A DNA stretch of 64,000 nt from Dyadobacter sp. MSC1_007 (GTDB lineage Bacteria > Bacteroidota > Bacteroidia > Cytophagales > Spirosomataceae). A program made the translations under genes and the position numbers. Position 1 is the first letter of the stretch, and the number at the start of each line of letters is the position of its first letter. The notes beneath the pieces are model-generated. The model made no database searches, was not told the origin of the DNA, and saw only the letters and a program-made list of their open reading frames with translations. Shown here one piece after another: positions 51,173-63,393 of the stretch. Location of the stretch: assembly GCF_023667495.1 (NCBI RefSeq), contig NZ_JAMOZL010000001.1, positions 372,001 through 436,000 on the forward strand. Direction: 5' to 3'.

Positions 51173-52489
51173 ATGAAATTTATATTTCATTTCGCGGGAG
51201 TATTGTGCCTTTTGGTGGCCCAGCGAGCGTATGCACAGGAGCATGATCTGAAACAGCTACTGGATCTGGCCATGAAAAATGATTTCAGTATTCAGTCGGC
51301 GCAACTCGAAGAATTAAAGACTAATGCGAGAATCTCAGAGGTGAAATCGGCGCTTTTGCCAAGTCTGAATGTCTCGGGAGATTACAAGCGCTACTTTAAG
51401 ATCCCCGGCCAGGTGGTGCCCGCAAGTGCTTTCGGCGGACCGGAAGGCCAATACAGCACGCTGGCATTCGGTCTACCCTATAATCTGTCTACAACCGCAC
51501 AAGTGACTCAGGCACTGTATAATCCGTCGGTAAAATATGCTTTGAAAGCGGCTAATCTGAACCGCGAACTGACGTCGCTCAGCACGGTAAAAACCAAAGA
51601 GGATGTGGCATATAACGTAACAGACGCTTATTACAACCTCGTCACGGTGGTTCAGCAGATGAGTTTTCTCGACAGTAACCTCATTTCATTGGACCGTTTG
51701 CTTAAAGTATCCAATCTGCTTTATCAGAATAAACTCGGGCAACGGGTGGATGTGGACCGCATTTTAATCAATAAAACAACAACGGAAACGCAGCTGGCGA
51801 CGCTGAAAGACAATTATAATCAGCTGGTTAACCTCCTCAAATACTACACCGGTACGCCTCAATCAGACTCAATGCGTATACTAGTAAACGTTCGTGGTGT
51901 GACATTGCCGGGAGGGGCCGATTGGGACCGGACCAGGCGCACAGATGTGGCTTTACTGCAAAAGCAGAAGGACATTAACGAATTGCAGGATAAGAATATA
52001 CGCTCCGGGTTGATACCGACAGTGAATGCTTATGGCGTGGCAAATATGGCTTTTTATGCCAAGGCCGGAGAGAATTCCACATTCCAGGATGTGCCCGGGT
52101 ACTGGGCCGGTTTGCAGCTCAACTGGAATGTTTTCGACGGAATGGCCCGCAAGGCAAAACGCAGCCAGAATCAGATAGACAGGGAAAAGCTCGATGTGCA
52201 GCTCAGGCAGGTTAAAGAGTCGATCCTGATGGAAGAATCCAATGCGAGGAACAAATTTGGGGTCGAGCAAAAGAACATCAATGCAAAAAAAGACCAGGTA
52301 GCGCTGGCCGAAAAGGTTTACAAACAGATCCAGCTGCAATTCAAGGAAGGCACGGTGTCATTGACAGACGTAATCCAGGCGGAAAACAGCCTTCTGGATG
52401 CACAAAGCAATTATCTCACTTCATTAGTACAACTACTCAAAGCCGAGCTCGAATGGAAGAAGGCAACGGGGCAGCTGATTAATGAGTGA
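51173..52489 (+). CDS. TolC-family outer-membrane efflux protein
   Basis: The 438-residue protein has a signal peptide (about 1-21, ending RAYAQ) and the two repeats of the TolC fold: DLKQLLDLAMKNDFSIQSAQ near the N-terminus and a related LDVQLRQVKESILMEESNAR region in the second half, both coiled-coil. Motif NWNVFDGMARKAKRSQNQI is typical of the family. It forms the outer-membrane channel of a tripartite pump with the two genes downstream. Confidence 0.93.
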   Translation: MKFIFHFAGVLCLLVAQRAYAQEHDLKQLLDLAMKNDFSIQSAQLEELKTNARISEVKSALLPSLNVSGDYKRYFKIPGQVVPASAFGGPEGQYSTLAFGLPYNLSTTAQVTQALYNPSVKYALKAANLNRELTSLSTVKTKEDVAYNVTDAYYNLVTVVQQMSFLDSNLISLDRLLKVSNLLYQNKLGQRVDVDRILINKTTTETQLATLKDNYNQLVNLLKYYTGTPQSDSMRILVNVRGVTLPGGADWDRTRRTDVALLQKQKDINELQDKNIRSGLIPTVNAYGVANMAFYAKAGENSTFQDVPGYWAGLQLNWNVFDGMARKAKRSQNQIDREKLDVQLRQVKESILMEESNARNKFGVEQKNINAKKDQVALAEKVYKQIQLQFKEGTVSLTDVIQAENSLLDAQSNYLTSLVQLLKAELEWKKATGQLINE

Positions 52490-52651
52490 ATGATTGAATG
52501 ACTGAATGAGTGAATAGGTCAAATTGAAAATACACTCATCAACGTCAAATCATTCACTCATTCACTCATCGCTCCGGCGACCCGGTCAAAATTGAACATT
52601 CACTTCATCAACATTCACTCATTCACTCATTCAAAATTGAAAATTAACTCC
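52490..52651. repeat. Degenerate tandem repeats of TGAATGAN in the tolC-hlyD gap
   Basis: The 162-base spacer and the end of the TolC gene are packed with repeats: GAGTGAATGATTGAATGACT after 52484 on one strand, and the mirror form CATTCACTCATTCACTCAT at about 52551-52570 and again at about 52612-52631. Related units also appear in the AATTGAAAAT segments (52525 and 52636). The arms can fold back into a long imperfect hairpin. No coding frame or terminator is evident, so the role is unknown. Confidence 0.75.
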
Positions 52652-53701
52652 ATGAAACGTTTATTTATTTTTCTCGGCATTATCGCGATTTTGGGGCTTA
52701 CGGCGGCTAAGTTGCTTAGTAACAAAGAAACAACTGCGAAGAAAGTATATGTTCCGGACCCAAACCCAAAGGTAGGGGTGAAGGTTGCCGTAGCGGAGAT
52801 CCGCGATCTGTCACAGGAGTCGGGATTTCTTGGATCGTTTAATGCTAACCGGAAGGCGGAAATACGTCCCCAGGCAGGCGGCGAGATCGTCAGGCTGAAT
52901 ATCGAAGTGGGACAATATGTTTCGGCAGGTCAGTTGGTCGCAAAGTTGGACGACGAGCAGCTGCATTACCAGGTGGAAGCTTTGCAGGTTACTTTGGAAG
53001 GTCACCAGAACGACTTGAAACGTTATGAAGCGCTTGTAAAAGGCGACGCCGTGCCAGCAGTAAACCTGGAAAGGACCGAGCTCAGCATCCGCAGCACGCA
53101 GGCGCAGATCAAACAACTCAACAAGCAGATCAAAAATACCAGTATTGTAGCACCCTTCGGAGGCATTATTACGGCTAAAATGGTTGAAAAAGGCTCTGTG
53201 GTGAGCCTGGGCACGCCGATCGCGGAGATCACCGACATTTCCTCATTGAAACTGGTAGTGAATGTTCCTGAGAAATCGGTCAATGAGTTTAAAACCGGCA
53301 AAGCGATCGCTGTGAAAACGGACGTGTATCCGACGACTAAATTCAACGGCCGCGTAACAATGGTAGCTGCGCAGGGTGACGATGCACATAACTATCCAGT
53401 GGAGATCACGGTGCAGAATACCGGCGCCAATCCATTGAAAGCGGGAATGTATGGCTCCATAGCCAGTTCCGCGAGTGTAAAAGGCGAAGCATTGGCCGTG
53501 CCGAGACAAGCGATAATGGGCTCAGCGAAGCAGCCGCAGCTATATGTGGTGGAAGGCGGAAGGGCGATATTAAGGGATGTCACGATCGGAGCGACGACCA
53601 ACGACTATTACGAGATTACCAAAGGACTGAATGCGGGGGATAAAGTGGTAACGAGCGGTCAGATCAACTTGCAGAGCGGGACTTCGGTTGTGGCGCAATA
53701 A
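52652..53701 (+). CDS. HlyD/AcrA-family periplasmic adaptor subunit of an RND pump
   Basis: The ATG at 52652 gives 349 residues with an N-terminal membrane segment (LFIFLGIIAILGLTAAKLL). The frame has the adaptor layout: lipoyl-like halves (RPQAGGEIVRLNIEVGQYVS and IVAPFGGIITAKMVEKGSVV), a helical hairpin between them (about 110-160), and beta-barrel and membrane-proximal domains. It bridges TolC and the RND pump. A longer frame from 52592 lies in the repeat region and is not preferred. Confidence 0.92.
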   Translation: MKRLFIFLGIIAILGLTAAKLLSNKETTAKKVYVPDPNPKVGVKVAVAEIRDLSQESGFLGSFNANRKAEIRPQAGGEIVRLNIEVGQYVSAGQLVAKLDDEQLHYQVEALQVTLEGHQNDLKRYEALVKGDAVPAVNLERTELSIRSTQAQIKQLNKQIKNTSIVAPFGGIITAKMVEKGSVVSLGTPIAEITDISSLKLVVNVPEKSVNEFKTGKAIAVKTDVYPTTKFNGRVTMVAAQGDDAHNYPVEITVQNTGANPLKAGMYGSIASSASVKGEALAVPRQAIMGSAKQPQLYVVEGGRAILRDVTIGATTNDYYEITKGLNAGDKVVTSGQINLQSGTSVVAQ

Positions 53702-53721
53702 ACATTCCAACGATTGAAATT

Positions 53722-56700
53722 ATGAAATTCATTGAAACCATATTGAAGCGCCCCTCGATGATCATCGTGCTTTTCGCGATCCTTTTCATCGGCGGCCTCG
53801 TTTCCTACACGCAGTTGAGCTACGTGTTGTTGCCAGAGTTCTCGGTTCCGACCATAACTATTACTACATTATATCCAGGCGCGGCTCCGACGGAAGTAGA
53901 AGCCGAAGTAAGCAAAAAGATCGAGGATGCGGTGTCCGGCCTGGATAACATTGAAGATGTAACTTCGAAATCCCTTGAAAGTGCATCTCTCGTGATCGTA
54001 CAATTCAAAGCTGGCACGGATATCGACAAAGCGCTCGAAGATGCGCAGCGCGATGTCAATAATATGCTCAGCGACCTGCCCGACGATGCTGAAACGCCAT
54101 CATTATCCAAAATTTCGCCGAGTGACCAGCCCATTATGCAGCTGCTGGCGACGTCTAACCTTCCTAACGAGGTTTTTTACCAACAGGTCGAAGACAAATA
54201 TTTGCCGGTTTTACAGCAGATCGAAGGCGTGGCTGAGATCAATATGACCGGTGGTGACCAAAGGGAGATCCGTGTAAATGTCAACAACGACAAACTGAAT
54301 TTTTACGGATTATCATTATTACAGGTCACGCAGGCGATTAATCAGGCTAACCTCGACTTCCCGACAGGAAAAGTAAAAAGCAGTGCCGAGAATATGACGC
54401 TGCGGCTGGCTGGCAAGTTTTCTTCTCTGGACGACATACGAAACCTCGTCATTGCCTCACCCGTGAGCGGAAGTACGATCCGCGTGGGTGACGTGGCTGA
54501 GATCACCGACGGGCTTACCGATCCGGAAAGCATCAGCCGGTACAATGGCGTGAACGGTATTGGTTTATTTATCAAGAAACAATCCGACGCCAATGCTGTC
54601 GAAATCAGTAAATCGGTGCAGACCAAGCTGGCTGCCATCGAAAAAGCCAATGCAAAAGACAATATCAAGTTTGCTATCGCTTACGACAGCTCCATTTTTA
54701 CGCTGGAATCGGTTGAAGCTGTAACCCATGATTTGATTATCGCGGTGATCCTGGTGGCGGCAGTTATGCTATTGTTCCTGCACAGCTTCCGGAATGCATT
54801 TATCGTGATGGTATCGGTGCCCGCATCGCTTATTGCCGCATTCCTTTTTATGTACCTGATGGGCTATTCGCTTAACCTGATGACGTTGCTTGCATTGTCC
54901 CTGGTGATCGGTATCCTGGTCGATGACTCGATTGTAATCCTGGAAAACATCCAGCGCCACCTCGAAATGGGAAAAAATCGCTGGGATGCGACGATAGATG
55001 GTGTCACGGAGATTGGCTTTGCCGCGGTAGCGATCACATTGGTTATTGTAGTGGTTTTTGTACCGATCACAATGGTGAATTCGGTAATAGCGGACCTCTT
55101 GCGGCAGTTTTCTTTGACGGTTGCATTTGCTACACTGGTCAGTTTGCTTGTGAGTTTCACATTAACTCCCTGGATGACGTCCAAAATGGCGCGCATTGAA
55201 CACCTTAATCCTAACAACCCTGCGCAGGCATTCCTGATCTGGTTTGAAAAAGGGCTTACCGCGTTGACAAAATGGTATCACGGCAGTCTGGAATGGGTGC
55301 TTGGACATAAACTGGCATTCTCGGGCATACTCGTAGCCATATTCGCAATGACTGCATGGGTGATGAGCCTTGGCATTATCGGGTCTGAGTTTGTGGCTGA
55401 GGGAGATCAGGGTAAATTTTTGCTCACGATGAAGCTCGATAAAAGTGCCTCGTTGCAACAAAACAACCTGACAGCCCGAAGTATAGAAGACTACCTCAGG
55501 AAAAAACCGGAAGTGAAAACGATTTTTGCCAACGTTGGCGGGGCCAGCACAGGATTGAATAGCTCCGGACAGGGTGAAACCAACCGTACCGAACTGACCG
55601 TAGAGCTAATTCCGGTTAGCGAACGGACGAATGCACAGCCAACCGAAGATTATATGCTTAGCGTACGAAAAGAGCTGGAACAAAAGTTTGCCGGTGTAGA
55701 ATTCAACTCGGCAGCCGTCGGGATAGTGAATTCCGGTACTGCACCGATCGAGATATTCCTGAGGGGGGAGAATCTGGATAAGATCCTGGCTTCGGCCAAT
55801 GATCTGGCCAACCGTTTGAGAAAAACTCCTGGCGCGAATGACGTTAACATCTCGGTGGAAGCCGGTAACCCCGAAGTAAGGGTTGATATTGATCGTGAAA
55901 AAATGGCGAAACTGGGATTGGACATCCAGACCGTCGGCGCGACGATGCAAAATGCATTTGCCGGTAACGACGATTCCAAGTTCCGTGACGGGGGCGAGGA
56001 TTACGATATCCGCGTGATGCTCGACGCATTCGACCGTAGGGATCCTGAGAATGTGAAGGCCATCCGTTTTTACAGTCCGGCTGCCAAAAGATCGGTGCAA
56101 CTTTCGGAGTTCGCGAATGTATCGCTGAGCACCGGCCCAAGCATTGTGGAAAGAAAAAACCGTCGTTCATCCGTCACTGTAACCGCCAATACATTAGGGA
56201 TTGGATCGGGAACACTCGTGAGCAATATTCAGCAAAGTTTAATACAAAATCCACTTCCTGACGATGTAACACTGAGCTGGGGAGGGGATGCGAAAAACCA
56301 GAGCGAAGGGTTCGGGTCGCTGGGACTGGCCATGCTGGCGGGGTTGATGCTCGTGTACTTTATCATGGTATTGCTTTACGACAGCTTCATTTATCCGTTC
56401 GTGGTGTTGTTTTCGATACCGGTTGCCGTGATCGGGGCGTTGCTGGCGCTGGCTTTATCCTCTTCGAATATCGGGATATTTGCCATGCTGGGAATGCTGA
56501 TGCTCATCGGGCTGGTGGTGAAGAATGCGATCCTGATCGTGGATTTTGCCAATCAGCAGAAAGCACTAGGTGTACCGTTCAGGAAAGCCATCCTGATTGC
56601 GGGTGAAGAAAGGCTCCGGCCAATCCTCATGACGACCATTGCGATGGTCATTGGAATGATCCCGATCGCTACTGCGTCTGGTGCAGGTGCCGAGTGGAAA

Positions 56701-56868
56701 AATTCACTGGCGTGGGTTTTGATAGGAGGCCTGACCAGTTCAATGCTGCTTACCATCTACCTGGTGCCGATGGCATATTATCTGGTGGACAGGGCCGGTG
56801 AAAAGTGGCGTACGTTCAGGTCTGGGTCCCGAAGTGTGCAGGAAAGCGTTGTAGTGGAGGAAATTTAG
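53722..56868 (+). CDS. RND-family efflux pump, inner-membrane component
   Basis: The 1048-residue protein belongs to the AcrB/MexB-like hydrophobe/amphiphile group. Proton-relay residues are visible: Asp401-Asp402 in ILVDDSIVIL in TM4 and Lys934 in GLVVKNAILIV in TM10. Two large periplasmic loops follow TM1 and TM7. The pump exports drugs or lipophilic compounds by proton antiport through the adaptor and TolC channel encoded upstream. It is the last gene of the tetR-adjacent operon. Confidence 0.96.
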   Translation: MKFIETILKRPSMIIVLFAILFIGGLVSYTQLSYVLLPEFSVPTITITTLYPGAAPTEVEAEVSKKIEDAVSGLDNIEDVTSKSLESASLVIVQFKAGTDIDKALEDAQRDVNNMLSDLPDDAETPSLSKISPSDQPIMQLLATSNLPNEVFYQQVEDKYLPVLQQIEGVAEINMTGGDQREIRVNVNNDKLNFYGLSLLQVTQAINQANLDFPTGKVKSSAENMTLRLAGKFSSLDDIRNLVIASPVSGSTIRVGDVAEITDGLTDPESISRYNGVNGIGLFIKKQSDANAVEISKSVQTKLAAIEKANAKDNIKFAIAYDSSIFTLESVEAVTHDLIIAVILVAAVMLLFLHSFRNAFIVMVSVPASLIAAFLFMYLMGYSLNLMTLLALSLVIGILVDDSIVILENIQRHLEMGKNRWDATIDGVTEIGFAAVAITLVIVVVFVPITMVNSVIADLLRQFSLTVAFATLVSLLVSFTLTPWMTSKMARIEHLNPNNPAQAFLIWFEKGLTALTKWYHGSLEWVLGHKLAFSGILVAIFAMTAWVMSLGIIGSEFVAEGDQGKFLLTMKLDKSASLQQNNLTARSIEDYLRKKPEVKTIFANVGGASTGLNSSGQGETNRTELTVELIPVSERTNAQPTEDYMLSVRKELEQKFAGVEFNSAAVGIVNSGTAPIEIFLRGENLDKILASANDLANRLRKTPGANDVNISVEAGNPEVRVDIDREKMAKLGLDIQTVGATMQNAFAGNDDSKFRDGGEDYDIRVMLDAFDRRDPENVKAIRFYSPAAKRSVQLSEFANVSLSTGPSIVERKNRRSSVTVTANTLGIGSGTLVSNIQQSLIQNPLPDDVTLSWGGDAKNQSEGFGSLGLAMLAGLMLVYFIMVLLYDSFIYPFVVLFSIPVAVIGALLALALSSSNIGIFAMLGMLMLIGLVVKNAILIVDFANQQKALGVPFRKAILIAGEERLRPILMTTIAMVIGMIPIATASGAGAEWKNSLAWVLIGGLTSSMLLTIYLVPMAYYLVDRAGEKWRTFRSGSRSVQESVVVEEI

Positions 56869-56900
56869 TAAACCGGAGTCTCGTAACATGAAAAAATTCC

Positions 56901-57001
56901 TGTTTTGTCCGGTTAAAACAAATCCATCCATAAAGCGCAAAGTTGGTCAGAGCTTGGTGGTTACAGGTCTGGAGAGTGAAACAGGACAAAACATTTTTTT
57001 T
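56901..57001 (+). terminator. Possible long-loop terminator after the RND operon
   Basis: TGTTTTGTCC and GGACAAAACA are perfect 10-base arms separated by 73 bases, and eight T bases follow directly. The large loop makes it weak, but it is the only terminator-like structure after the pump gene. Confidence 0.35.
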
Positions 57002-57003
57002 CT

Positions 57004-57017
57004 TTTTACCGGTAAAA
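57004..57017. promoter_or_regulatory. 14-base perfect palindrome upstream of the spt operon
   Basis: TTTTACCGGTAAAA is perfectly symmetric. It lies about 300 bases before the serine palmitoyltransferase start, directly after a T-run. It is operator-like, but the regulator is unknown. Confidence 0.4.
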
Positions 57018-57316
57018 TACAAAATGAATGGGTGTTTTAGTGAACTACTGGCCCCCTAATTGGGTTTACCTCTTAACCCGAATTGTTCCCTGTCGGCGCT
57101 GACCGTTTCAACCGGTTTTTAAGAGTAGCTGAAAAGGTAGCCAAGGAAGGGCTCAACAAGCAAAGAAATCATTTTTCGAGACTCACGATTCTAACAGGAC
57201 TTAACATGGGAAAGAAAAGCTACAATACCAATTGACTGCCTGATGTCATCTTATCAGGCCGCAGCCTGATGCCGGTCGGCACCCCCACTAAAACAAGCTG
57301 TTGATTCTGACATTAA

Positions 57317-59648
<2,332 letters not shown>

Positions 59649-59652
<4 letters not shown>

Positions 59653-60659
59653 AGGGAAAAGTATTCATTACCGGGGCCAGCGGTTTCATAGGCTATCACC
59701 TGGTAGCTGCGGCGCTCAATGCAGGCATGGAAATACATGCCGCGGTGCGCCCAAGCAGCGACCTGAGTTTTCTGAAACAGTTGAATGCAAATGCAAACGA
59801 CCTCGTGTATGTGAATACGGATTTCAGTTCGAAGGACAAACTGAAAAAGCTGCTGGAAGAAGGGGGTTATACCTACATTATCCACGCAGCGGGTGTGACG
59901 AAGGCGAAAACGGCGGCGGCCTACAATCTGGTGAATGCCGAATATTCGCTGAACCTGGCTCAGGCCGCAATGTCCGCTGATATTCCACTGAGGCGGTTTG
60001 TGTTCCTGAGTAGTCTGGCAGCACTCGGTCCGGCAGCTTATAATCAGGAGCAGCCGATCACGGAAGATACTTTGCCGGCACCGGTAACGGACTATGGGAA
60101 AAGTAAGCTGCTGGCAGAGCAATATTTGAAAGAAGTAAGTGGCTTGCCGCTAAGCATTATCCGCCCGACGGCGGTATATGGCCCCGGCGAAAAGGATCTT
60201 TTTGTCCTTTTTAAAACACTCAGCAAAGGCCTGGACGCCTACATCGGCAAAGGCCCGCAAAGGTTGAGTTTTGTGTATGTCAAAGACCTCGTTGCGGCAA
60301 CAATGGCTGCATTGCAGGAAAACGGAAAGGAAGTTACGGTTTATAACATTTCGGACGGAAAAGCTTACGACCGTTATGCATTGGCCGATCAGTTCAGGGA
60401 GATCAGTGGAAGAAATGTATTTCGAACCCATTTGCCTGTCGCATTGGTCGGAATGGTAGCAGGACTTCTTGATTTTATTTATTCATATTCATCAACAACA
60501 CCGGTTTTGAACAAAGAAAAACTCAAAGAACTTACAGCCCCTAACTGGATCTGTAGTATAGATGCGGCCCGAAATCATCTGCATTACCAACCTCAATACG
60601 ACCTGCACCAAGGCCTTGCAGAGACATTGACCTGGTACAAAGAGAATAAGTGGCTTTAA
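59649..60659 (+). CDS. NAD-dependent epimerase/dehydratase, candidate ceramide-pathway reductase
   Basis: The 336-residue extended SDR has the N-terminal Rossmann motif ITGASGFIGYHLV (7-19), HAAGVTKAKT, SSLAALGP, and the active Tyr-Lys in TDYGKSKLLAEQ. Near the C-terminus a hydrophobic stretch (LVGMVAGLLDFIYSY) suggests membrane contact. It overlaps the GNAT-like gene by ATGA. CerR of Caulobacter, a reductase in ceramide synthesis, belongs to this superfamily, so the same role is proposed here. A sugar-nucleotide epimerase is the alternative but less likely in this setting. Confidence 0.78.
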
Positions 60660-60801
60660 TTAAATACGTACCCGCTTGATCATAAGCCGGGACCGGTACG
60701 GGCAGGGAAACCTGGCCGACCTGCATCCGGTAGCTGATGTTTCAGCGTACATGATACACCCCAAGCATAGGGCGGCCAAAACACGTTACGAACGTTCTAC
60801 A

Positions 60802-63369
60802 ATGAAAGCAATCAACAAGTCGATATGGATTAAACTTTTCCTGATCATCAGCGTCATGCAGATCGGTACAGGAATGGCCATAGCGCAAAATACGACTATA
60901 AAAGGAACCGTTACCGATGCCAGGACAGGTGAAACCCTGCCTTACGTATCGATCCTGATCCCGGGAACAACAATGGGGACGGCTTCCGATGCGGAAGGCC
61001 GGTATGCAATGACGCTGCGCGAAAACCACGCGACCATCAAGTTCACGTACGTAGGTTATGTGAGTGTGGAAAAACCGATCACACCAGGCATAAGTCAGAC
61101 GATCAATGTGAAAATGGAGGTGGATGCATCAATGCTGAAAGAGGTGACGATTAAGAGCAAAGGGCGTTATCGGAATAAGGACAATCCAGCTGTACAACTG
61201 ATCCGCGAGGTAATCGCACATAAGGATCAGAACAAAATGGCCAGTAACGACTATGTCGAATACGAGCAATACGAAAAGATTTCGCTCGCATTGAGCAACC
61301 TGTCGGACGAGTTCAAGGACAAGCGTATTTTCAGGAATTACCAGTTTTTGTTTAAAAGTCAGGATTCTTCTTCCATGGGAGGCAAGAATATCCTGCCCGC
61401 TTATATTCAGGAAAAACTTTCAAAAGTCTATTTCCGCAAAAGCCCCTACAACAAGAAACAGCTCGTGTTGGCGAACCGCCGGGCGGAATTCGATGCAAAG
61501 TTCGTGGATAACGACGGTTTGAGCGCTTATTTCAACCGTTTGTATGAAGATATCAACATTTATGACAATGATATTTCCATTGCGACTAACCTGTTGTTAA
61601 GCCCGATCGCGAACACGGCACCGACATTCTATAAATTCTTTATTCGCGATACGATCAAAACAAGCACGCCCTGGCTGGTAGAGTTGGGATTTGTGCCAAG
61701 AAACAAAACGGATATGCTTTTCGAAGGAAAGCTTTACGTGACGCTTGATGGCAACTATGGCGTTCAGAATGCTTATCTGACAGTTAACAAAGACATTAAC
61801 CTCAACTTCATGCGCGACCTCGAAGCGCGGCTGGAATTTGAGAAAAGCCCCGACGGACGTTATCATATGAATAAGTCCACGCTGGCTATGGAATTCGCAT
61901 TGGGTGATAAAAACGGCGGGCTTTATGGGCAACGGACAGTCAATTTTAAAGATTATACCCTTAACCAGCCGAGGCCGGACAGTGTTTACCGCGGGCCTGG
62001 TGAAGAGATAGTTTACAATCCTGAGATCAAGACAGCGGATTCTTTCTGGGAAAGTGCACGGCATATCCCGCTGGAAAAGTCGGAGCTGGACATTTATAGA
62101 AATATAGATACCCTGCAAACTATTCCGTCATTTAAACGGACGATGGATATTGCGACGCTATTCCTGTCAGGCTACAAGTCGTTTGGTAAAGTGGAAATCG
62201 GGCCTGTGAATACGTTTTACAGCTTCAACCCGGTCGAAGGTTTCCGTCTGCGCTTTGGCGGCCGTACCACCACGGACATGAGCAAGCGGGTGTATTTCGA
62301 AACTTACGCGGCTTATGGTTTCAAAGACAAGAAATGGAAGTACTTTTTGAGCGGCACTTATTCATTCAATAATAAGTCGGTATACCATTTCCCATTGCAT
62401 TATATCCGCGCCAGCTTCCAGCGCGACACCAAGATTCCCGGCCAGGAATTGCAGTTCGTGCAGGAGGATAACTTCCTGTTGTCTTTCAAAAGGGGTGATA
62501 ACAACCGCTGGCTGTACAATGATATTTACAAACTGGAATACGTCCGCGAATTTGAAAGCCGGTTCTCATATAAAATTGGATTTACCCAATGGAGACAAAC
62601 CCCGGCTGGTGTGCTCCGGTACGAAAGTCTGGACGAGGAAGGTGTATTGAAGAACGCAGGTGTATTGAACAACACCGAAGCGAATATCGAGCTGCGCTAT
62701 GCCCCGCACGAGCAATATTATCAGGGTAAGCTATACCGGACGCCGATCATCAACAAATACCCGATTTTCACCATGCGCTATAATGCAGGTTTGAAAGGCG
62801 TATTTGAAGGACAGAACAACTACCATAATGTAGCCCTCAACATTCAGAAACGCTTTTACTTCTCGCAATTTGGTTACGCGGACGTGACGACGGAAGGCGG
62901 TTATATTTTGGGAAAACAGATACAATTCCCGTTGCTGACCATCCACCGCGCCAACCAGACATATGCTTATCAGCTCAATTCATATAACCTGATGAACTTC
63001 CTGGAATTCGCGAGCGACCATTACGCGAGCCTGGATGTGCAGTATTACCTGAACGGATTTTTATTCAATAAAATACCATTGTTGAAAAGGCTGAAACTGC
63101 GTGAAGTAGTGAGTTTTAAAGGATTGGTTGGCGGATTGCGGGATGAGAACAACCCTGCATTCAACCCGTCGCTGTACCGCTTTGCGACCGATGCAGATGG
63201 CAAGCCGATCACTTATACTTTGTCACGCGAGCCTTATATTGAGGGTAGCGTAGGTATTGCCAACATTTTCAAGCTGTTACGTGTGGATTTGGTTAAAAGG
63301 TTTACCTACCTCAACAACCCGAATGTTTCGGAATGGGGTATCCGCGCGAGGTTCAGGCTTGATTTTTAA
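60802..63369 (+). CDS. DUF5686 outer-membrane protein with CarboxypepD-reg-like domain
   Basis: Start at the ATG at 60802 gives 855 residues and a signal peptide (about 1-27, ending GMAIAQ). A longer frame to 60676 is rejected. Residues about 28-112 form the carboxypeptidase-regulatory-like beta-sandwich (IKGTVTDARTGETLPYVSIL). The rest matches DUF5686 with its dense aromatic beta-barrel pattern and C-terminal FRLDF, the mark of Bacteroidota outer-membrane barrels. It follows the epimerase by 142 bases. Its role next to sphingolipid genes is not known. Confidence 0.88.
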   Translation: MKAINKSIWIKLFLIISVMQIGTGMAIAQNTTIKGTVTDARTGETLPYVSILIPGTTMGTASDAEGRYAMTLRENHATIKFTYVGYVSVEKPITPGISQTINVKMEVDASMLKEVTIKSKGRYRNKDNPAVQLIREVIAHKDQNKMASNDYVEYEQYEKISLALSNLSDEFKDKRIFRNYQFLFKSQDSSSMGGKNILPAYIQEKLSKVYFRKSPYNKKQLVLANRRAEFDAKFVDNDGLSAYFNRLYEDINIYDNDISIATNLLLSPIANTAPTFYKFFIRDTIKTSTPWLVELGFVPRNKTDMLFEGKLYVTLDGNYGVQNAYLTVNKDINLNFMRDLEARLEFEKSPDGRYHMNKSTLAMEFALGDKNGGLYGQRTVNFKDYTLNQPRPDSVYRGPGEEIVYNPEIKTADSFWESARHIPLEKSELDIYRNIDTLQTIPSFKRTMDIATLFLSGYKSFGKVEIGPVNTFYSFNPVEGFRLRFGGRTTTDMSKRVYFETYAAYGFKDKKWKYFLSGTYSFNNKSVYHFPLHYIRASFQRDTKIPGQELQFVQEDNFLLSFKRGDNNRWLYNDIYKLEYVREFESRFSYKIGFTQWRQTPAGVLRYESLDEEGVLKNAGVLNNTEANIELRYAPHEQYYQGKLYRTPIINKYPIFTMRYNAGLKGVFEGQNNYHNVALNIQKRFYFSQFGYADVTTEGGYILGKQIQFPLLTIHRANQTYAYQLNSYNLMNFLEFASDHYASLDVQYYLNGFLFNKIPLLKRLKLREVVSFKGLVGGLRDENNPAFNPSLYRFATDADGKPITYTLSREPYIEGSVGIANIFKLLRVDLVKRFTYLNNPNVSEWGIRARFRLDF

Positions 63370-63393
63370 GGCAGAGATTTAAAAGAGATTATT

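Noticed and set aside
52490..52651. A possible CRISPR array in the TGAATGA repeats
   Set aside because: Repeat units are only 7-8 bases, are not separated by unique spacers, and occur in mirror orientation; no cas genes are near.
55606..56100. A 164-codon open frame antisense to the RND pump gene
   Set aside because: The pump frame is unmistakable and this frame is a shadow.
57206..57235. Nine-codon frame MGKKSYNTN as a leader peptide gene
   Set aside because: It has no ribosome-binding site or runs of a regulatory amino acid, so it is mentioned only as part of the leader and not called as a gene.
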